Source: SHZL01 sp963815185
GTDB taxonomy: Bacteria > Pseudomonadota > Gammaproteobacteria > Xanthomonadales > SZUA-36
Length of the DNA: 64,000 nt
Direction of reading: 5' to 3'
Assembly: GCA_963815185.1 (NCBI GenBank)
Contig: CAWFGC010000009.1
Location: forward strand, 248,001-312,000
Positions 23,027 to 31,564 of the stretch are shown here, in pieces. Position 1 is the stretch's first letter; every line of letters begins with the position of its first letter. The notes beneath the pieces are model-generated. The model ran no database searches and had not been told where the DNA came from. It was given only the letters and a program-made list of their open reading frames with translations. Position numbers and translations under genes: made by a program.

Positions 23027-24049
23027 TGCCGCTGCTGCAAGTCCAACAGTTGCAGGTCAGTTTCGATACGGTCGATGGTGAGGTCCACGCCGTCAACGGC
23101 ATCGACTTTGCCGTCAATGCCGGTGAAACCCTGGCCATCGTAGGCGAGTCCGGATCCGGCAAAAGCCAACTGGTAATGGCCATGATGGGCTTACTGGCGG
23201 AGAACGGTACCGCACAGTGGCGTGGCCCGTTTCAAGGGCCATGATCTGATGCAGATGAACCAGCATGACCTGAACCAGGTGCGCGGGCGGGAGATCGCGA
23301 TGATCTTTCAGGACCCGATGACCTCACTCAACCCGTTCCTCACGATCGAGCAACAGATGACCGAGGTCTTGATGCACCATCAAGGCCTGCGTCACCACGA
23401 AGCCGTGGCGCACGCGGTGGAGATGTTGCGGGCCGTACGTATCCCGGACCCCGAAGAACGCATTCGCCAGTACCCGCACGAATACTCCGGCGGCATGCGC
23501 CAGCGAGTGATGATCGCAATGGCGCTGCTGTGTGAACCGGATCTGCTGATCGCCGATGAGCCCACCACCGCACTGGACGTGACCGTGCAGGCGCAGATCA
23601 CCCGGCTGATCGGCGAATTGCGCGAAAAAACGCACATGGCCATCATTCTGATTACCCATGACCTGGGGGTGGTGGCCGGCATTTGCGACCGCATTATCGT
23701 GATGTACGCCGGGCAAATGGTGGAATGCGGCAGCGTCGATGACATTTTTTACCGGCCGCAACACCCCTATACACAGGGTTTGCTGGCCTCGGTTCCGCGC
23801 CTGGACCGCGCCGCGGAGAACGAGTTGCACGCGATCCCGGGCAATCCGCCCAATTTGCTGGAGATGCCCGGCGGCTGCAGTTTTCGTGATCGATGTGCGC
23901 AGGCGCGCAAGGCGTGTGAGCAGGCGCCACCGGTATGGCGTGATGCACACGGACGCATGAGCCGCTGCGTGAACGAAATGCCCGGCGGCGAGATCGACTC
24001 CGGGCCCGCCGCCGGCGCGGATTCACCCGTGATCGAGGCCGGGACTTGA
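23026..24049 (+). CDS. oppD: Oligopeptide ABC transporter ATPase OppD, frameshifted
   Basis: The first part (23026 to about 23215) carries the Walker A loop IVGESGSGKSQLVMAMMGLL. The second frame, running to 24049, carries the Q-loop AMIFQDPMTSLNPFL, the signature YSGGMRQRVMIAMAL, Walker B LLIADEPTTALDVT and the switch histidine ILITHDLGVVAG. The OppD C-terminal cysteine motif is present in PGGCSFRDRCAQARKACEQ. The two frames join if one base is removed near 23215-23219, giving NGTA-SGVARFKGHD. All catalytic motifs survive, so a sequencing error is plausible. It overlaps oppC by one base. Confidence 0.85.
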
Positions 24050-25047
24050 GCACGCCGGTCTTGCGTGTGCAGGATCTGGTCGTGCACTTCGACAGCCAGA
24101 CCGGCGGCATTTTCCATCGCCGGCGGCGGCTGCTCAAGGCGGTGGACGGGATCAGCTTCGACCTCGATGAGGGAGAAACCCTCGGTATCGTCGGCGAGTC
24201 GGGTTGCGGAAAATCGACACTGGCGCGCGCCATCTTGGGGCTGATCCGCCCCCAACGTGGACGCGTATTGTGGATGGGCGAGGATCTCACCCAACTCGAT
24301 GCCGAACAAATGCGCCACAAACGCAAAGAACTGCAGATCGTCTTTCAGGACCCGGTCGCTTCCCTGGATCCCCGCATGACGGCCGGGGCCATCATTGCCG
24401 AACCCTTGTGGACCTTTTATCCGCATATGGAGCGCTTGCAGGTCGAGGAGCGTGCCCGTGGCATGATGAAAATGGTCGGCCTGCTGCCGAACCAGATCAA
24501 TCGCTATCCACATGAATTCTCCGGCGGCCAGTGCCAGCGCATTGGCATTGCCCGGTCGCTGGTGCTGAACCCAAAGCTGTTGATCTGCGATGAGCCGGTC
24601 AGCGCGCTGGACGTCTCCATCCAGGCCCAGATCGTCAACCTGTTGCGCGACCTGCAGCAAAAGCTCGGCCTGGCGCTGATCTTTATCGCCCACGATCTTT
24701 CCGTCGTGCGTCACATCAGTGACCGCGTGATGGTGATGTACATGGGACGCAGCATGGAACTGGCGGACAAAGTGGCTTTGTACCGCCGTCCGCTGCATCC
24801 CTATTCCCTCGCGCTGATGAAATCGGTACCGGTTCCGGATCCCCGGCTGGCAAGGGAGATGAAGCAAGGCCTGTGGCTCAAAGGCGACATGCCCTCGCCG
24901 TTCAGCCCGCCGCGGGGCTGCATTTTCCATAGCCGGTGCCCGCATCTGGTCCAGCGCTGCCAGTCTGACGTACCCGCCTTGCGGCGTATGGAAAACGGTG
25001 ACTGGGTCGCCTGTCACCGGGCGGAGGAACTGGACCTGTCCATTTGA
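24046..25047 (+). CDS. oppF: Oligopeptide ABC transporter ATPase OppF
   Basis: Second ATPase of the Opp transporter. Motifs in order: Walker A IVGESGCGKSTLARAILGLI (about residue 47), Q-loop IVFQDPVASLDPRM, signature FSGGQCQRIGIARSL, Walker B LLICDEPVSALDVS and the switch histidine IFIAHDLSVVRH. The C-terminal cysteine cluster FSPPRGCIFHSRCP is the oligopeptide-transporter extension. The TTG start overlaps the oppD stop, and the end overlaps rsmG by 4 bases, so the whole oppAABCDF-rsmG set may be read as one transcript. 333 residues is normal. Confidence 0.95.
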   Translation: MSTPVLRVQDLVVHFDSQTGGIFHRRRRLLKAVDGISFDLDEGETLGIVGESGCGKSTLARAILGLIRPQRGRVLWMGEDLTQLDAEQMRHKRKELQIVFQDPVASLDPRMTAGAIIAEPLWTFYPHMERLQVEERARGMMKMVGLLPNQINRYPHEFSGGQCQRIGIARSLVLNPKLLICDEPVSALDVSIQAQIVNLLRDLQQKLGLALIFIAHDLSVVRHISDRVMVMYMGRSMELADKVALYRRPLHPYSLALMKSVPVPDPRLAREMKQGLWLKGDMPSPFSPPRGCIFHSRCPHLVQRCQSDVPALRRMENGDWVACHRAEELDLSI

Positions 25048-25709
25048 ACGCACGCCCCCATCGTTCCGCAGTTGTGCAGGCCAGGCTGGAGTCGGCGCTT
25101 GCGGACGGATGCAATTCCCTGCTGGGAGAGGGACCCGCGCCGGAAGTTCGTAACCGCTTGTTGCAGTATCTGGATCTGCTGACGCACTGGAATCAGGCCT
25201 ATAACCTCAGTGCGGTGCGTGATCCGGATGAGATGGTCTGCCGTCATGTGCTGGATTCGCTGTCGGTATTGCCCTGGTTGAATGCGGATTCCCTGCTTGA
25301 TGCCGGCACTGGCGCCGGGCTGCCCGGCGTGCCGCTGGCCATCATGCGCCCCGGGCTCGATGTGACCTTGCTGGACAGCGCCGGCAAGAAGATCCGCTTC
25401 TTAAGGCAGGTCAAACGCGAACTCGGCCTGGCCAATGTGCACCCGGTGCAACAGCGCCTGCAATCCTATTCGCCTCGGGCAACGGTGCCATGCATCATCA
25501 GCCGGGCATTTTCCAGCCTGGAGCAATACGCGGTGGCGAGCCGCCATCTGTTGGGTCCGGATGTGAAATTGCTGGCCATGAAAGGACGCTATCCGCAAGA
25601 GGAAATTGCCCGGCTGCCGGACTGGATCCGCGTCGAGCGGGTGGAAAAACTTTCGGTGCCGGGATTGCATGAACAACGCCACCTCGTCATGATGTCTGTC
25701 ACCGCCTGA
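25044..25709 (+). CDS. rsmG: 16S rRNA (guanine-527-N7)-methyltransferase
   Basis: RsmG (GidB) places m7G at position 527 of 16S rRNA; its loss gives low-level streptomycin resistance. The SAM site is SLLDAGTGAGLPGVPLAI near residues 83-100, after the conserved HWNQAYNLSAVRDPDEMVCRH. LLDSAGKKIRFLRQV and ISRAFSSLEQYA follow. At 221 residues it has the family length. It starts on a TTG that overlaps oppF. In most gammaproteobacteria mnmG lies upstream; here the peptide transporter takes that place, while parA-parB follow as usual. Confidence 0.94.
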   Translation: MNARPHRSAVVQARLESALADGCNSLLGEGPAPEVRNRLLQYLDLLTHWNQAYNLSAVRDPDEMVCRHVLDSLSVLPWLNADSLLDAGTGAGLPGVPLAIMRPGLDVTLLDSAGKKIRFLRQVKRELGLANVHPVQQRLQSYSPRATVPCIISRAFSSLEQYAVASRHLLGPDVKLLAMKGRYPQEEIARLPDWIRVERVEKLSVPGLHEQRHLVMMSVTA

Positions 25710-25815
25710 CCCTGGTTGATTGACCCCTATGCTGTTCCAAATGCTCCAGCCGTTGACGAAAACCGACTGCCTGCACATTCCATTCGAGATTCGCTGGAAT
25801 TGTTGCGACCCATTT

Positions 25816-25913
25816 GCCGCAAGCGCAGGCAATGCAGGGGGAGCGACTTTGCCGCAGGCAAAAAAGTGCCCCCGGAATGCCTTCGCGCGTGGGAGCAGGG
25901 AAGCGAGACACCT
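25816..25913. repeat. Dispersed palindromic repeat upstream of parA
   Basis: This stretch shares blocks with 54897-55066: GCGCAGGCAATGCAGGG, GCCGCAGGC, CGGAATGCC, CGCGTG, and the end GAGCAGGGAA-CGAGACACCT, which stops one to three bases before the start codon in each case. TTTGCCGCAGGCAAA forms a hairpin at about 25848-25862. It also shares GCCGCAAGCGCAGG with the 51-bp insertion at 120-170. It contains no gene. The region 25710-25815 before it shows nothing else. Confidence 0.65.
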
Positions 25914-25915
25914 TA

Positions 25916-26698
25916 GTGCGCTGCATTGCCGTGGCAAACCAGAAAGGCGGTGTGGGTAAAACCACCACCTGCGTCAACCTGGCCGCCGCGCTGGCCAGCA
26001 CCAGGCACCGCGTGTTGCTGTTCGACCTGGATCCGCAAGGCAATGCAACGGTAGGCTGCGGGGTGGATCCGCGCAGTTTGCTGGTGTCCGCGTACGACGT
26101 GCTCATCGGCAACCACAGCATCGAGCAGACCCGGTTTCGGCTCGAAGAACTCGGTTTGGACCTGTTGCCCTCCAATAGCGACCTGACGGCCGCAGAGGTT
26201 GCGCTGCTGCAGCAGGAAGAACGGGAATACGCACTCAAGCGGGCGCTGCAGGCGGTGGCTGGTCAGTACGACTGGATCATTATCGATTGTCCGCCCTCAT
26301 TGAATATTCTGACACTCAATGCGCTGGCCGCAGCGGACAGCGTGCTGATTCCAATGCAGTGCGAATATTACGCACTGGAGGGCCTCACCGCCCTGATGGA
26401 TACGGTCAATCAGGTTCGGGCCAGCGTCAACCCCGGTCTCGAGATCGAAGGCTTGTTGCGCACCATGTTCGATGTCCGCAACAATCTTTCTTCAGCCGTT
26501 TCCGATCAGTTATTGGAACATTTCGGCGAACAGGTCTACCGTACCATCGTGCCGCGCAACGTTCGCATCGCAGAGGCGCCCAGTTACGGATTGCCGGTAA
26601 TGTTCTATGACCCGGGTTCCAAAGGCGCGCAGGCGTATCTGGGTCTGGCCGGAGAAATGTTGCGGCGTTACAGCAAGAAAACCGCCGGCACCCAATGA
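25916..26698 (+). CDS. parA: Chromosome partitioning ATPase ParA (Soj)
   Basis: ParA-type ATPase that works with ParB and parS sites to separate replicated origins. The deviant Walker A motif IAVANQKGGVGKTTTCVNLA lies at residues 4-23, LLFDLDPQGNATVG is the second motif and WIIIDCPPSLNILTLNAL is the Walker B region. The GTG at 25916 gives 260 residues, the usual length, and places the P-loop right after the start. The open frame continues upstream only through the repeat at 25816-25913. It lies in the rsmG-parA-parB-atp order typical of the origin-proximal region. Confidence 0.94.
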   Translation: MRCIAVANQKGGVGKTTTCVNLAAALASTRHRVLLFDLDPQGNATVGCGVDPRSLLVSAYDVLIGNHSIEQTRFRLEELGLDLLPSNSDLTAAEVALLQQEEREYALKRALQAVAGQYDWIIIDCPPSLNILTLNALAAADSVLIPMQCEYYALEGLTALMDTVNQVRASVNPGLEIEGLLRTMFDVRNNLSSAVSDQLLEHFGEQVYRTIVPRNVRIAEAPSYGLPVMFYDPGSKGAQAYLGLAGEMLRRYSKKTAGTQ

Positions 26699-26736
26699 CC
26701 GCGAAACAGCCTCACTACAAGTGAAGAACGATTGAT

Positions 26737-27609
26737 ATGAGCACACGAAAAAAGCCCGCGCTGGGACGCAATCTGAGTTCCATGTTGAGTCCGAGCACAC
26801 TGCGCCATGTTGGCCAAAACGCATCGCGCGATGAACTGCGTCAACTACCGCTGGATGTGATCCGGCCCGGGCGCTATCAACCCCGCTCCGTATTCGATGC
26901 CGACAAGCTCGAGGAACTGGCCAGTTCGATTCGTGCCCAGGGCGTGGTCCAGCCCATTCTGGTGCGCGAGATCGGGCCGGGCGAGTACGAACTGATTGCC
27001 GGCGAGCGCCGCTGGCGCGCAGCGCAGCTCGCTGCCATCGAGACGATTCCGGCGGTGGTACGTGATGTCGCCGATGAAGTCAGTGTGGCCATGGCCCTGA
27101 TCGAAAACATCCAGCGCGAAGACCTCAATCCACTGGAAGAGGCCACCGCCTTGCGGCGGCTGATCGATGAGTTTCACATGACCCACCAGGAAGCCGCAGA
27201 TGCGGTTGGCCGTTCGCGCGCGGCCGTGTCGAATCTGCTGCGCCTGCTGCAGTTGATGCAGGAGGTCAAGGACATGGTCGATGGGCGCTTGATCGAAATG
27301 GGGCATGCCCGCGCCTTGCTGTCGCTGGAGGCCGGCTTGCAGGTGCAGGCGGCGCGCGAAGTCATCAACCGGCGATTGTCGGTGCGGGATACGGAGGCCC
27401 TGGTCAGGCGCCTGCAGCGGCCGCCGAAAAAGCCTGCCGGCAAAACCGACCCGGATATCCAGCGCCTGCAGAACCGCCTGGAAGAATCGCTTTGCGCCAG
27501 GGTCAGGATTCAGCACCTGGCTTCCGGCAAAGGCAAGCTCGTGATCAGCTATAACGATTCTGACGAGCTGGAGGGCATTCTGGGACATTTCCGACTGGAC
27601 GACGAGTAA
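26737..27609 (+). CDS. parB: Chromosome partitioning protein ParB (Spo0J)
   Basis: ParB is a parS-binding CTPase clamp. The N-terminal nuclease-like CTP domain holds PGRYQPRSVFDADKLEELAS, GVVQPILVRE and the arginine-rich GERRWRAAQLA (residues about 88-98). ENIQREDLNPLEEA is the usual linker. The helix-turn-helix is MTHQEAADAVGRSRAAVSNL near 148-167. The C-terminal dimerisation domain ends at residue 290. It starts 38 bases after parA. I did not see a match to the consensus parS palindrome within the window. Confidence 0.95.
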   Translation: MSTRKKPALGRNLSSMLSPSTLRHVGQNASRDELRQLPLDVIRPGRYQPRSVFDADKLEELASSIRAQGVVQPILVREIGPGEYELIAGERRWRAAQLAAIETIPAVVRDVADEVSVAMALIENIQREDLNPLEEATALRRLIDEFHMTHQEAADAVGRSRAAVSNLLRLLQLMQEVKDMVDGRLIEMGHARALLSLEAGLQVQAAREVINRRLSVRDTEALVRRLQRPPKKPAGKTDPDIQRLQNRLEESLCARVRIQHLASGKGKLVISYNDSDELEGILGHFRLDDE

Positions 27610-27687
27610 ACTTTCGGCACATTACTCTTGCCATCAATTTTGGGGAAAATGCGCCTCCCCAAACTGTTTGTGCAGGAGTTCCAACGT

Positions 27688-28179
27688 ATGAATACCCGTT
27701 TACGCGACGCCTTCGCGGCGCTCGTTTTGTTGACTGTTGCCTCATTCAGCCTCGATGCGGATTCATCCAATCAGGCTTCGGTAGATCGTGGCCGCTATCT
27801 CATTCGTATAACGGGCTGCAATGATTGCCATACCACGAATTATTCGGCCAGCGGTGGAACCGTACCGGAATCTGAGTGGCTCAAAGGCGATAACCTGGGT
27901 TGGAAAGGCCCCTGGGGCACAAGCTATGCCGCCAACTTGCGGTTGTCGCTGTCGCGGATGACGGAAGATCAATGGCTTGCATATGCCCGCAACCTGCGCT
28001 CGCGGCCGCCGATGCCTTCGCTCAGTTTGAATGCGATGACCGCGGAAGACCTGCAATCCATTTACCGCTTCGTGCGCCAGCTCCAGCCATTGGGCGACCC
28101 GGCCCCCGCCTATGTGCCGCCGGATGGTGAACCCCAGCCGCCTTATGTCGTTTTTCCAACACCACCCGAGGTTAAATGA
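27688..28179 (+). CDS. Secreted class I c-type cytochrome
   Basis: A 163-residue protein with an N-terminal signal sequence (RDAFAALVLLTVASFSLDA) and one haem-attachment motif CNDCH near residue 48. A distal methionine could come from MPSLSLNAM near 110-118. The end is proline-rich. RGRYLIRITGCNDCHTTNY matches a family of small cytochromes often found with dehydrogenases. CAGGAG precedes the ATG at 27688. Its position between parB and atpI is unusual. The electron partner is unknown. Confidence 0.82.
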   Translation: MNTRLRDAFAALVLLTVASFSLDADSSNQASVDRGRYLIRITGCNDCHTTNYSASGGTVPESEWLKGDNLGWKGPWGTSYAANLRLSLSRMTEDQWLAYARNLRSRPPMPSLSLNAMTAEDLQSIYRFVRQLQPLGDPAPAYVPPDGEPQPPYVVFPTPPEVK

Positions 28180-28361
28180 TTCCTGCAGCACCTGAGGACG
28201 CTCCGGCTTATCGAGCCGGTGCCCTGAATCCGCGCTCCAGGGCTAACCCGGGCGCCATGGCATGCCGATGCTGCGGCGTACCGCGCATGCGGATTGCCAC
28301 GCTGCCATTTGATCTGCGTCAGAATTAATGACTTTGGGCACCACAAACACGCGCTGGTGAA

Positions 28362-28391
28362 TTGCCCCTGGCGAACCGGGGGTGTTAAAAT
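28362..28391 (+). promoter_or_regulatory. Candidate sigma-70 promoter for the atp operon
   Basis: TTGCCC (28362-28367) and TAAAAT (28386-28391), 18 bases apart, lie 88 bases before atpI. This is the best promoter-like match in the 299-base gap between the cytochrome gene and atpI, where no gene is visible. Predicted from sequence only. Confidence 0.4.
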
Positions 28392-28478
28392 GCTTGGTCT
28401 TTGGCCGCGGTTTGTCTTTGAGCGTCTCCATTGGGCGTGAAAAGGATGAAGCGCGGTTGTTGCTGAAGGCGTGCGGGA

Positions 28479-28907
28479 ATGCGGATGAAGCAGCGGCCCG
28501 ATGAGTTCTCAGGGCGGAACTGCCCGGAAAACCGGGCCGCGTTTGTACCGCCGACCGGCCCTGCGCTGGGGGCAGTATTGCGCCTGCAGACCGTGGTGGC
28601 GATGGTGCAGGCCCTGGGTCTGTTGCTGCTCGGGCCGGTGGCGGCCTATTCATCGCTGTGCGGCAGTCTGGCGGTGTACTTGCCGGGCTTGCTGTTCACC
28701 GTCTTGGTGGGCCGAAAGATCGGGGCCAGCAGTACCGAGTTTCTGGGTACCGCGGCATGGGCGGAATTCGGCAAGCTGCTGTTGACCGGTTTGCTGTGCG
28801 CTTTGGTGTTCATCTGGGTCAGGCCGCTGGCGCCGGTTTGGTTTTTCACAGGCATGCTGACGGTGCTGGCGGCGGGGTGGATTGGCCTGGCGAAAGCGTT
28901 TCGCTGA
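28479..28907 (+). CDS. atpI: ATP synthase subunit I
   Basis: AtpI is a small membrane protein thought to help assemble the c-ring. Four hydrophobic stretches are visible in 142 residues: VVAMVQALGLLLLGPVAA, SLAVYLPGLLFTVLVG, LLLTGLLCALVFIWV and VWFFTGMLTVLAAGWIGL. That layout matches AtpI, whose sequence is poorly conserved. It heads the ATP synthase operon, as usual. The first 30 residues are hydrophilic and variable, and two ATGs (28479, 28485) are possible starts. Confidence 0.8.
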   Translation: MRMKQRPDEFSGRNCPENRAAFVPPTGPALGAVLRLQTVVAMVQALGLLLLGPVAAYSSLCGSLAVYLPGLLFTVLVGRKIGASSTEFLGTAAWAEFGKLLLTGLLCALVFIWVRPLAPVWFFTGMLTVLAAGWIGLAKAFR

Positions 28908-29002
28908 GGGGCCTGAACCGGCGGCCGTTTTGCGCTTGAGTTTTGGGCTTTTAGACATACATCCTTGGTGGGATGTGGCAATGGAAAATAACGGAATAAA
29001 AC

Positions 29003-30040
29003 ATGTCTGGCGGCAGTGAAAACATCACCCAGGGTGAGTACATCCAGCACCACCTGCAGAACCTGACCTTCGGCAAAACGCCCGAAGGCGATTGGGGTTT
29101 TGCCCACACGGCAGCAGAAGCCAAGGCCATGGGTTTCTGGGCATTCAATGTCGATACGATTGCCTGGTCCGTGGTGCTGGGCATTGGTTTTTACCTGCTG
29201 TTCAGAAACGTTGCCAGGAAGGCCAACTCCGGTGTGCCAACGCGCTTCCAGTCCGCGATCGAATACATGGTCGAGTTCGTCGATAACAGCGTGCGCGAAA
29301 CATTTCACGGCACCAGCAAATTCATCGCCCCGCTGGCGCTTACGCTGTTTGTGTGGATCTTTTTCATGAATTTCATGGACCTGATTCCGGTGGACTGGCT
29401 GCCCTGGATGGCGAAAGAGGCCGGGGTGCATTACCAGAAAGTCGTCCCCACCACCGATGTAAACGCCACCATGGGCATGGCCCTGACGGTATTCGTCCTG
29501 ATCATTTACTTCAGTATCAAGATCAAGGGCGTGGGTGGCTTTATCGCGGAGCTCAGCGGACAGCCTTTCGCATCGAGCAGCCTGTTTGGCAAGATCCTGT
29601 TTTTTATTCCGAACTTGCTACTTGAAACGGTTGCGCTGCTGGCCAAGCCGATTTCACTTGGCTTGCGACTGTTCGGCAACATCTATGCCGGCGAACTGAT
29701 ATTTATCCTGATCGCGCTGATTTTCACCGCGGGCAGCGGCTTCATTGCCACCGGCCTCAGTTCAATATTCGGCGGTCACATACCGGCCTGGTTCTGGCTG
29801 GCGGCGGTCGTAGCCGTGTTTGCCACCTTGTGGCTGAACCTTAAAGAGCGGCTGGATAACAAGAAAACCCTGTGGTTGCTGCTGGTGGAAATGCTGCTGG
29901 TGGGCGGTATGGCTTTTCTCGGCGGCCAGTTATTGCATTTCGGCTGGGCCGTGTTCCATTTGCTGATCGTCACATTGCAGGCCTTCATTTTCATGATGCT
30001 GACGATCGTGTACCTGAGTATGGCGCACGAGCATCACTAG
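29003..30040 (+). CDS. atpB: ATP synthase F0 subunit a
   Basis: Subunit a forms the proton half-channels next to the c-ring. The essential arginine lies in AKPISLGLRLFGNIYAGELI (about residue 226), the hallmark of the family. FVWIFFMNFMDLIPVDWLP is the conserved early membrane segment. VTLQAFIFMMLTIVYLSMA closes the protein. At 345 residues it is about 70 longer than the E. coli subunit. Extra sequence lies around residues 250-300 (IFGGHIPAWFWLAAVVAVFA and NLKERLDNKKTLWLLLVEML). Confidence 0.95.
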   Translation: MSGGSENITQGEYIQHHLQNLTFGKTPEGDWGFAHTAAEAKAMGFWAFNVDTIAWSVVLGIGFYLLFRNVARKANSGVPTRFQSAIEYMVEFVDNSVRETFHGTSKFIAPLALTLFVWIFFMNFMDLIPVDWLPWMAKEAGVHYQKVVPTTDVNATMGMALTVFVLIIYFSIKIKGVGGFIAELSGQPFASSSLFGKILFFIPNLLLETVALLAKPISLGLRLFGNIYAGELIFILIALIFTAGSGFIATGLSSIFGGHIPAWFWLAAVVAVFATLWLNLKERLDNKKTLWLLLVEMLLVGGMAFLGGQLLHFGWAVFHLLIVTLQAFIFMMLTIVYLSMAHEHH

Positions 30041-30129
30041 TGTCCTGTCACTGCGAATTTGGACCTTAGGCTAAGGGATGTTTTGGATTTGAATTTTTGG
30101 CAAACAATCTTTGAGAACGGGAGTGATCG

Positions 30130-30399
30130 ATGGAAACTGTAATTGGAATGACCGCTATCGCCGTTGGCCTGCTGATTGGCCTGGGCGCGCTGGGCGTTGG
30201 TATCGGTGTGGGTATCCTCGGCGGACGCTTGCTGGAAGGCTCTGCGCGCCAGCCGGAACTGGCGCCGATGCTGCAGGGCAAGTTTTTTCTGGCCATTGGT
30301 TTGTTGGACGCCGTGGCGATGATCGGTGTGGGTATTGCGTTGTTCTTTACCTTTGCCAATCCGTTCGTCGGCCAACTGCAAAGCGCGTTGGGCGGGTAA
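30130..30399 (+). CDS. atpE: ATP synthase F0 subunit c
   Basis: Each c subunit carries one proton through the membrane. The 89-residue protein is a two-helix hairpin: GLLIGLGALGVGIGVGILGG, a polar loop ARQPELAP, then FFLAIGLLDAVAMIGVGIAL. The proton-binding carboxylate is the aspartate in GLLDAV (about residue 64). The Gln and Glu-Ser pattern of sodium-type rings is not seen, so proton coupling is expected. The 89-base gap after atpB contains no feature I recognise. Confidence 0.96.
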   Translation: METVIGMTAIAVGLLIGLGALGVGIGVGILGGRLLEGSARQPELAPMLQGKFFLAIGLLDAVAMIGVGIALFFTFANPFVGQLQSALGG

Positions 30400-30463
30400 C
30401 ACGCCGTCCGGGACGGATTTGATTACCTTTGGAAAGATCAAACCATCTGAACGAGGTTAAGGC

Positions 30464-30934
30464 ATGAATCTGAATGCCACATTGATCTTACAGTCGATCG
30501 CGATGATGATCTTCGTGTGGTTTTGCATGAAGTACATCTGGCCGGTGCTGTTGCAGGCCATGGATGAGCGGCGGGAGAAAATCGCCGAAGGCCTGGCTGC
30601 TTCAGAGCGCGCGGAAAAGGAACTGGAAGCCGCCAAAATCACCGCCGGCGAAGAGATTCGCCAGGCCCGTGAAAAGGCTGGCGAGATCGTCGAGCAGGCC
30701 AACCAGCGCCACAGCCAGATTCTGGATCAGGCGAAGGAAGACGCCATCGCCGAGAAGCAGCGCCAGGTCGTCGCGGCCGAGGCGGATATCGCCCAATCGG
30801 CCAACCAGGCGCGTGAGGCGCTCAGGTCACAGGTGGCCAGCCTGGCGGTATTGGGCGCTTCGCGCTTGCTGGAAAAGGAAGTCGACGCGGACGTCCATCG
30901 CAAATTGCTCGATGAGCTGATCGCGGAAATATAG
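30464..30934 (+). CDS. atpF: ATP synthase F0 subunit b
   Basis: Subunit b is the peripheral stalk that holds F1 against rotation. One N-terminal membrane helix (LILQSIAMMIFVWFCMKYIW) is followed by a long charged helix with the usual alanine and glutamate pattern, including MDERREKIAEGLAASERAEK. At 156 residues it matches E. coli subunit b. It starts 64 bases after atpE and ends 5 bases before atpH. Confidence 0.95.
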   Translation: MNLNATLILQSIAMMIFVWFCMKYIWPVLLQAMDERREKIAEGLAASERAEKELEAAKITAGEEIRQAREKAGEIVEQANQRHSQILDQAKEDAIAEKQRQVVAAEADIAQSANQAREALRSQVASLAVLGASRLLEKEVDADVHRKLLDELIAEI

Positions 30935-30939
30935 CCCGT

Positions 30940-31488
30940 ATGAGCAGTCTGACCACACTGGCACGGCCCTATGCAAAGGCGGCATTCGGCCTGGCGCGGG
31001 ACAGCGGACCCGGCGCGGAAGGCCTGACCCACTGGCAGGAAATGCTCACCCTGGCCAGTCAATTTGCTGCCGACGAGCAGGTCGCCGGCATTCTGGAAAA
31101 CCCATTGATCTCACCGGAGCAAGCGGTCAAATTGCTGAATGATCTTGCCGGCGATCGTTTCGATGAAGGCTTTCGCGCATTCCTTGCGGTGCTGGGCGAG
31201 AGCCGCCGGCTGCCCTTGCTGGCGGAAATCATTACGCTGTTCAGAAAATTGAAGCAGGCCGCCGAACAGCGCATGCAGGTGCGCGTGGTGTCGGCCCGGC
31301 CGCTGGACGAAGACCAGGCGGAGCGCATGAAGGCGGCTCTGGCGAGCCGTTTCAATTGCGCCATCGATCTGGAAAGTGAAATCGACGCCAGCGTGCTTGG
31401 GGGCGCCGTGATCTATGCCGGTGATCAGGTCATCGATGGCTCATTGCGCGGGCGTCTGAGCAAATTGAGCAGCGCCTTGCAGCGCTAG
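30940..31488 (+). CDS. atpH: ATP synthase F1 subunit delta
   Basis: Delta links the top of F1 to the b stalk. The 182-residue protein starts TTLARPYAKAAFGLARD, the conserved opening, and has FRAFLAVLGESRRLPLLAEI in the middle. VSARPLDEDQAERMKAAL and LGGAVIYAGDQVIDGSLRGR form the conserved C-terminal domain. It is clean in frame and lies 5 bases after atpF. Confidence 0.95.
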   Translation: MSSLTTLARPYAKAAFGLARDSGPGAEGLTHWQEMLTLASQFAADEQVAGILENPLISPEQAVKLLNDLAGDRFDEGFRAFLAVLGESRRLPLLAEIITLFRKLKQAAEQRMQVRVVSARPLDEDQAERMKAALASRFNCAIDLESEIDASVLGGAVIYAGDQVIDGSLRGRLSKLSSALQR

Positions 31489-31564
31489 TTCGTGAGATGA
31501 AATCGAGCACCGAATTTGAATAGCCGGTCGCCAATGACGCCGGCGATCCAACAGGAAGAAAACA

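Noticed and set aside
23767..25053. 428-residue minus-strand frame across oppD-oppF
   Set aside because: Antisense shadow of two conserved ATPase genes.
25710..27610. parS site near parAB
   Set aside because: I scanned for the TGTTTCACGTGAAACA palindrome and saw no convincing match.
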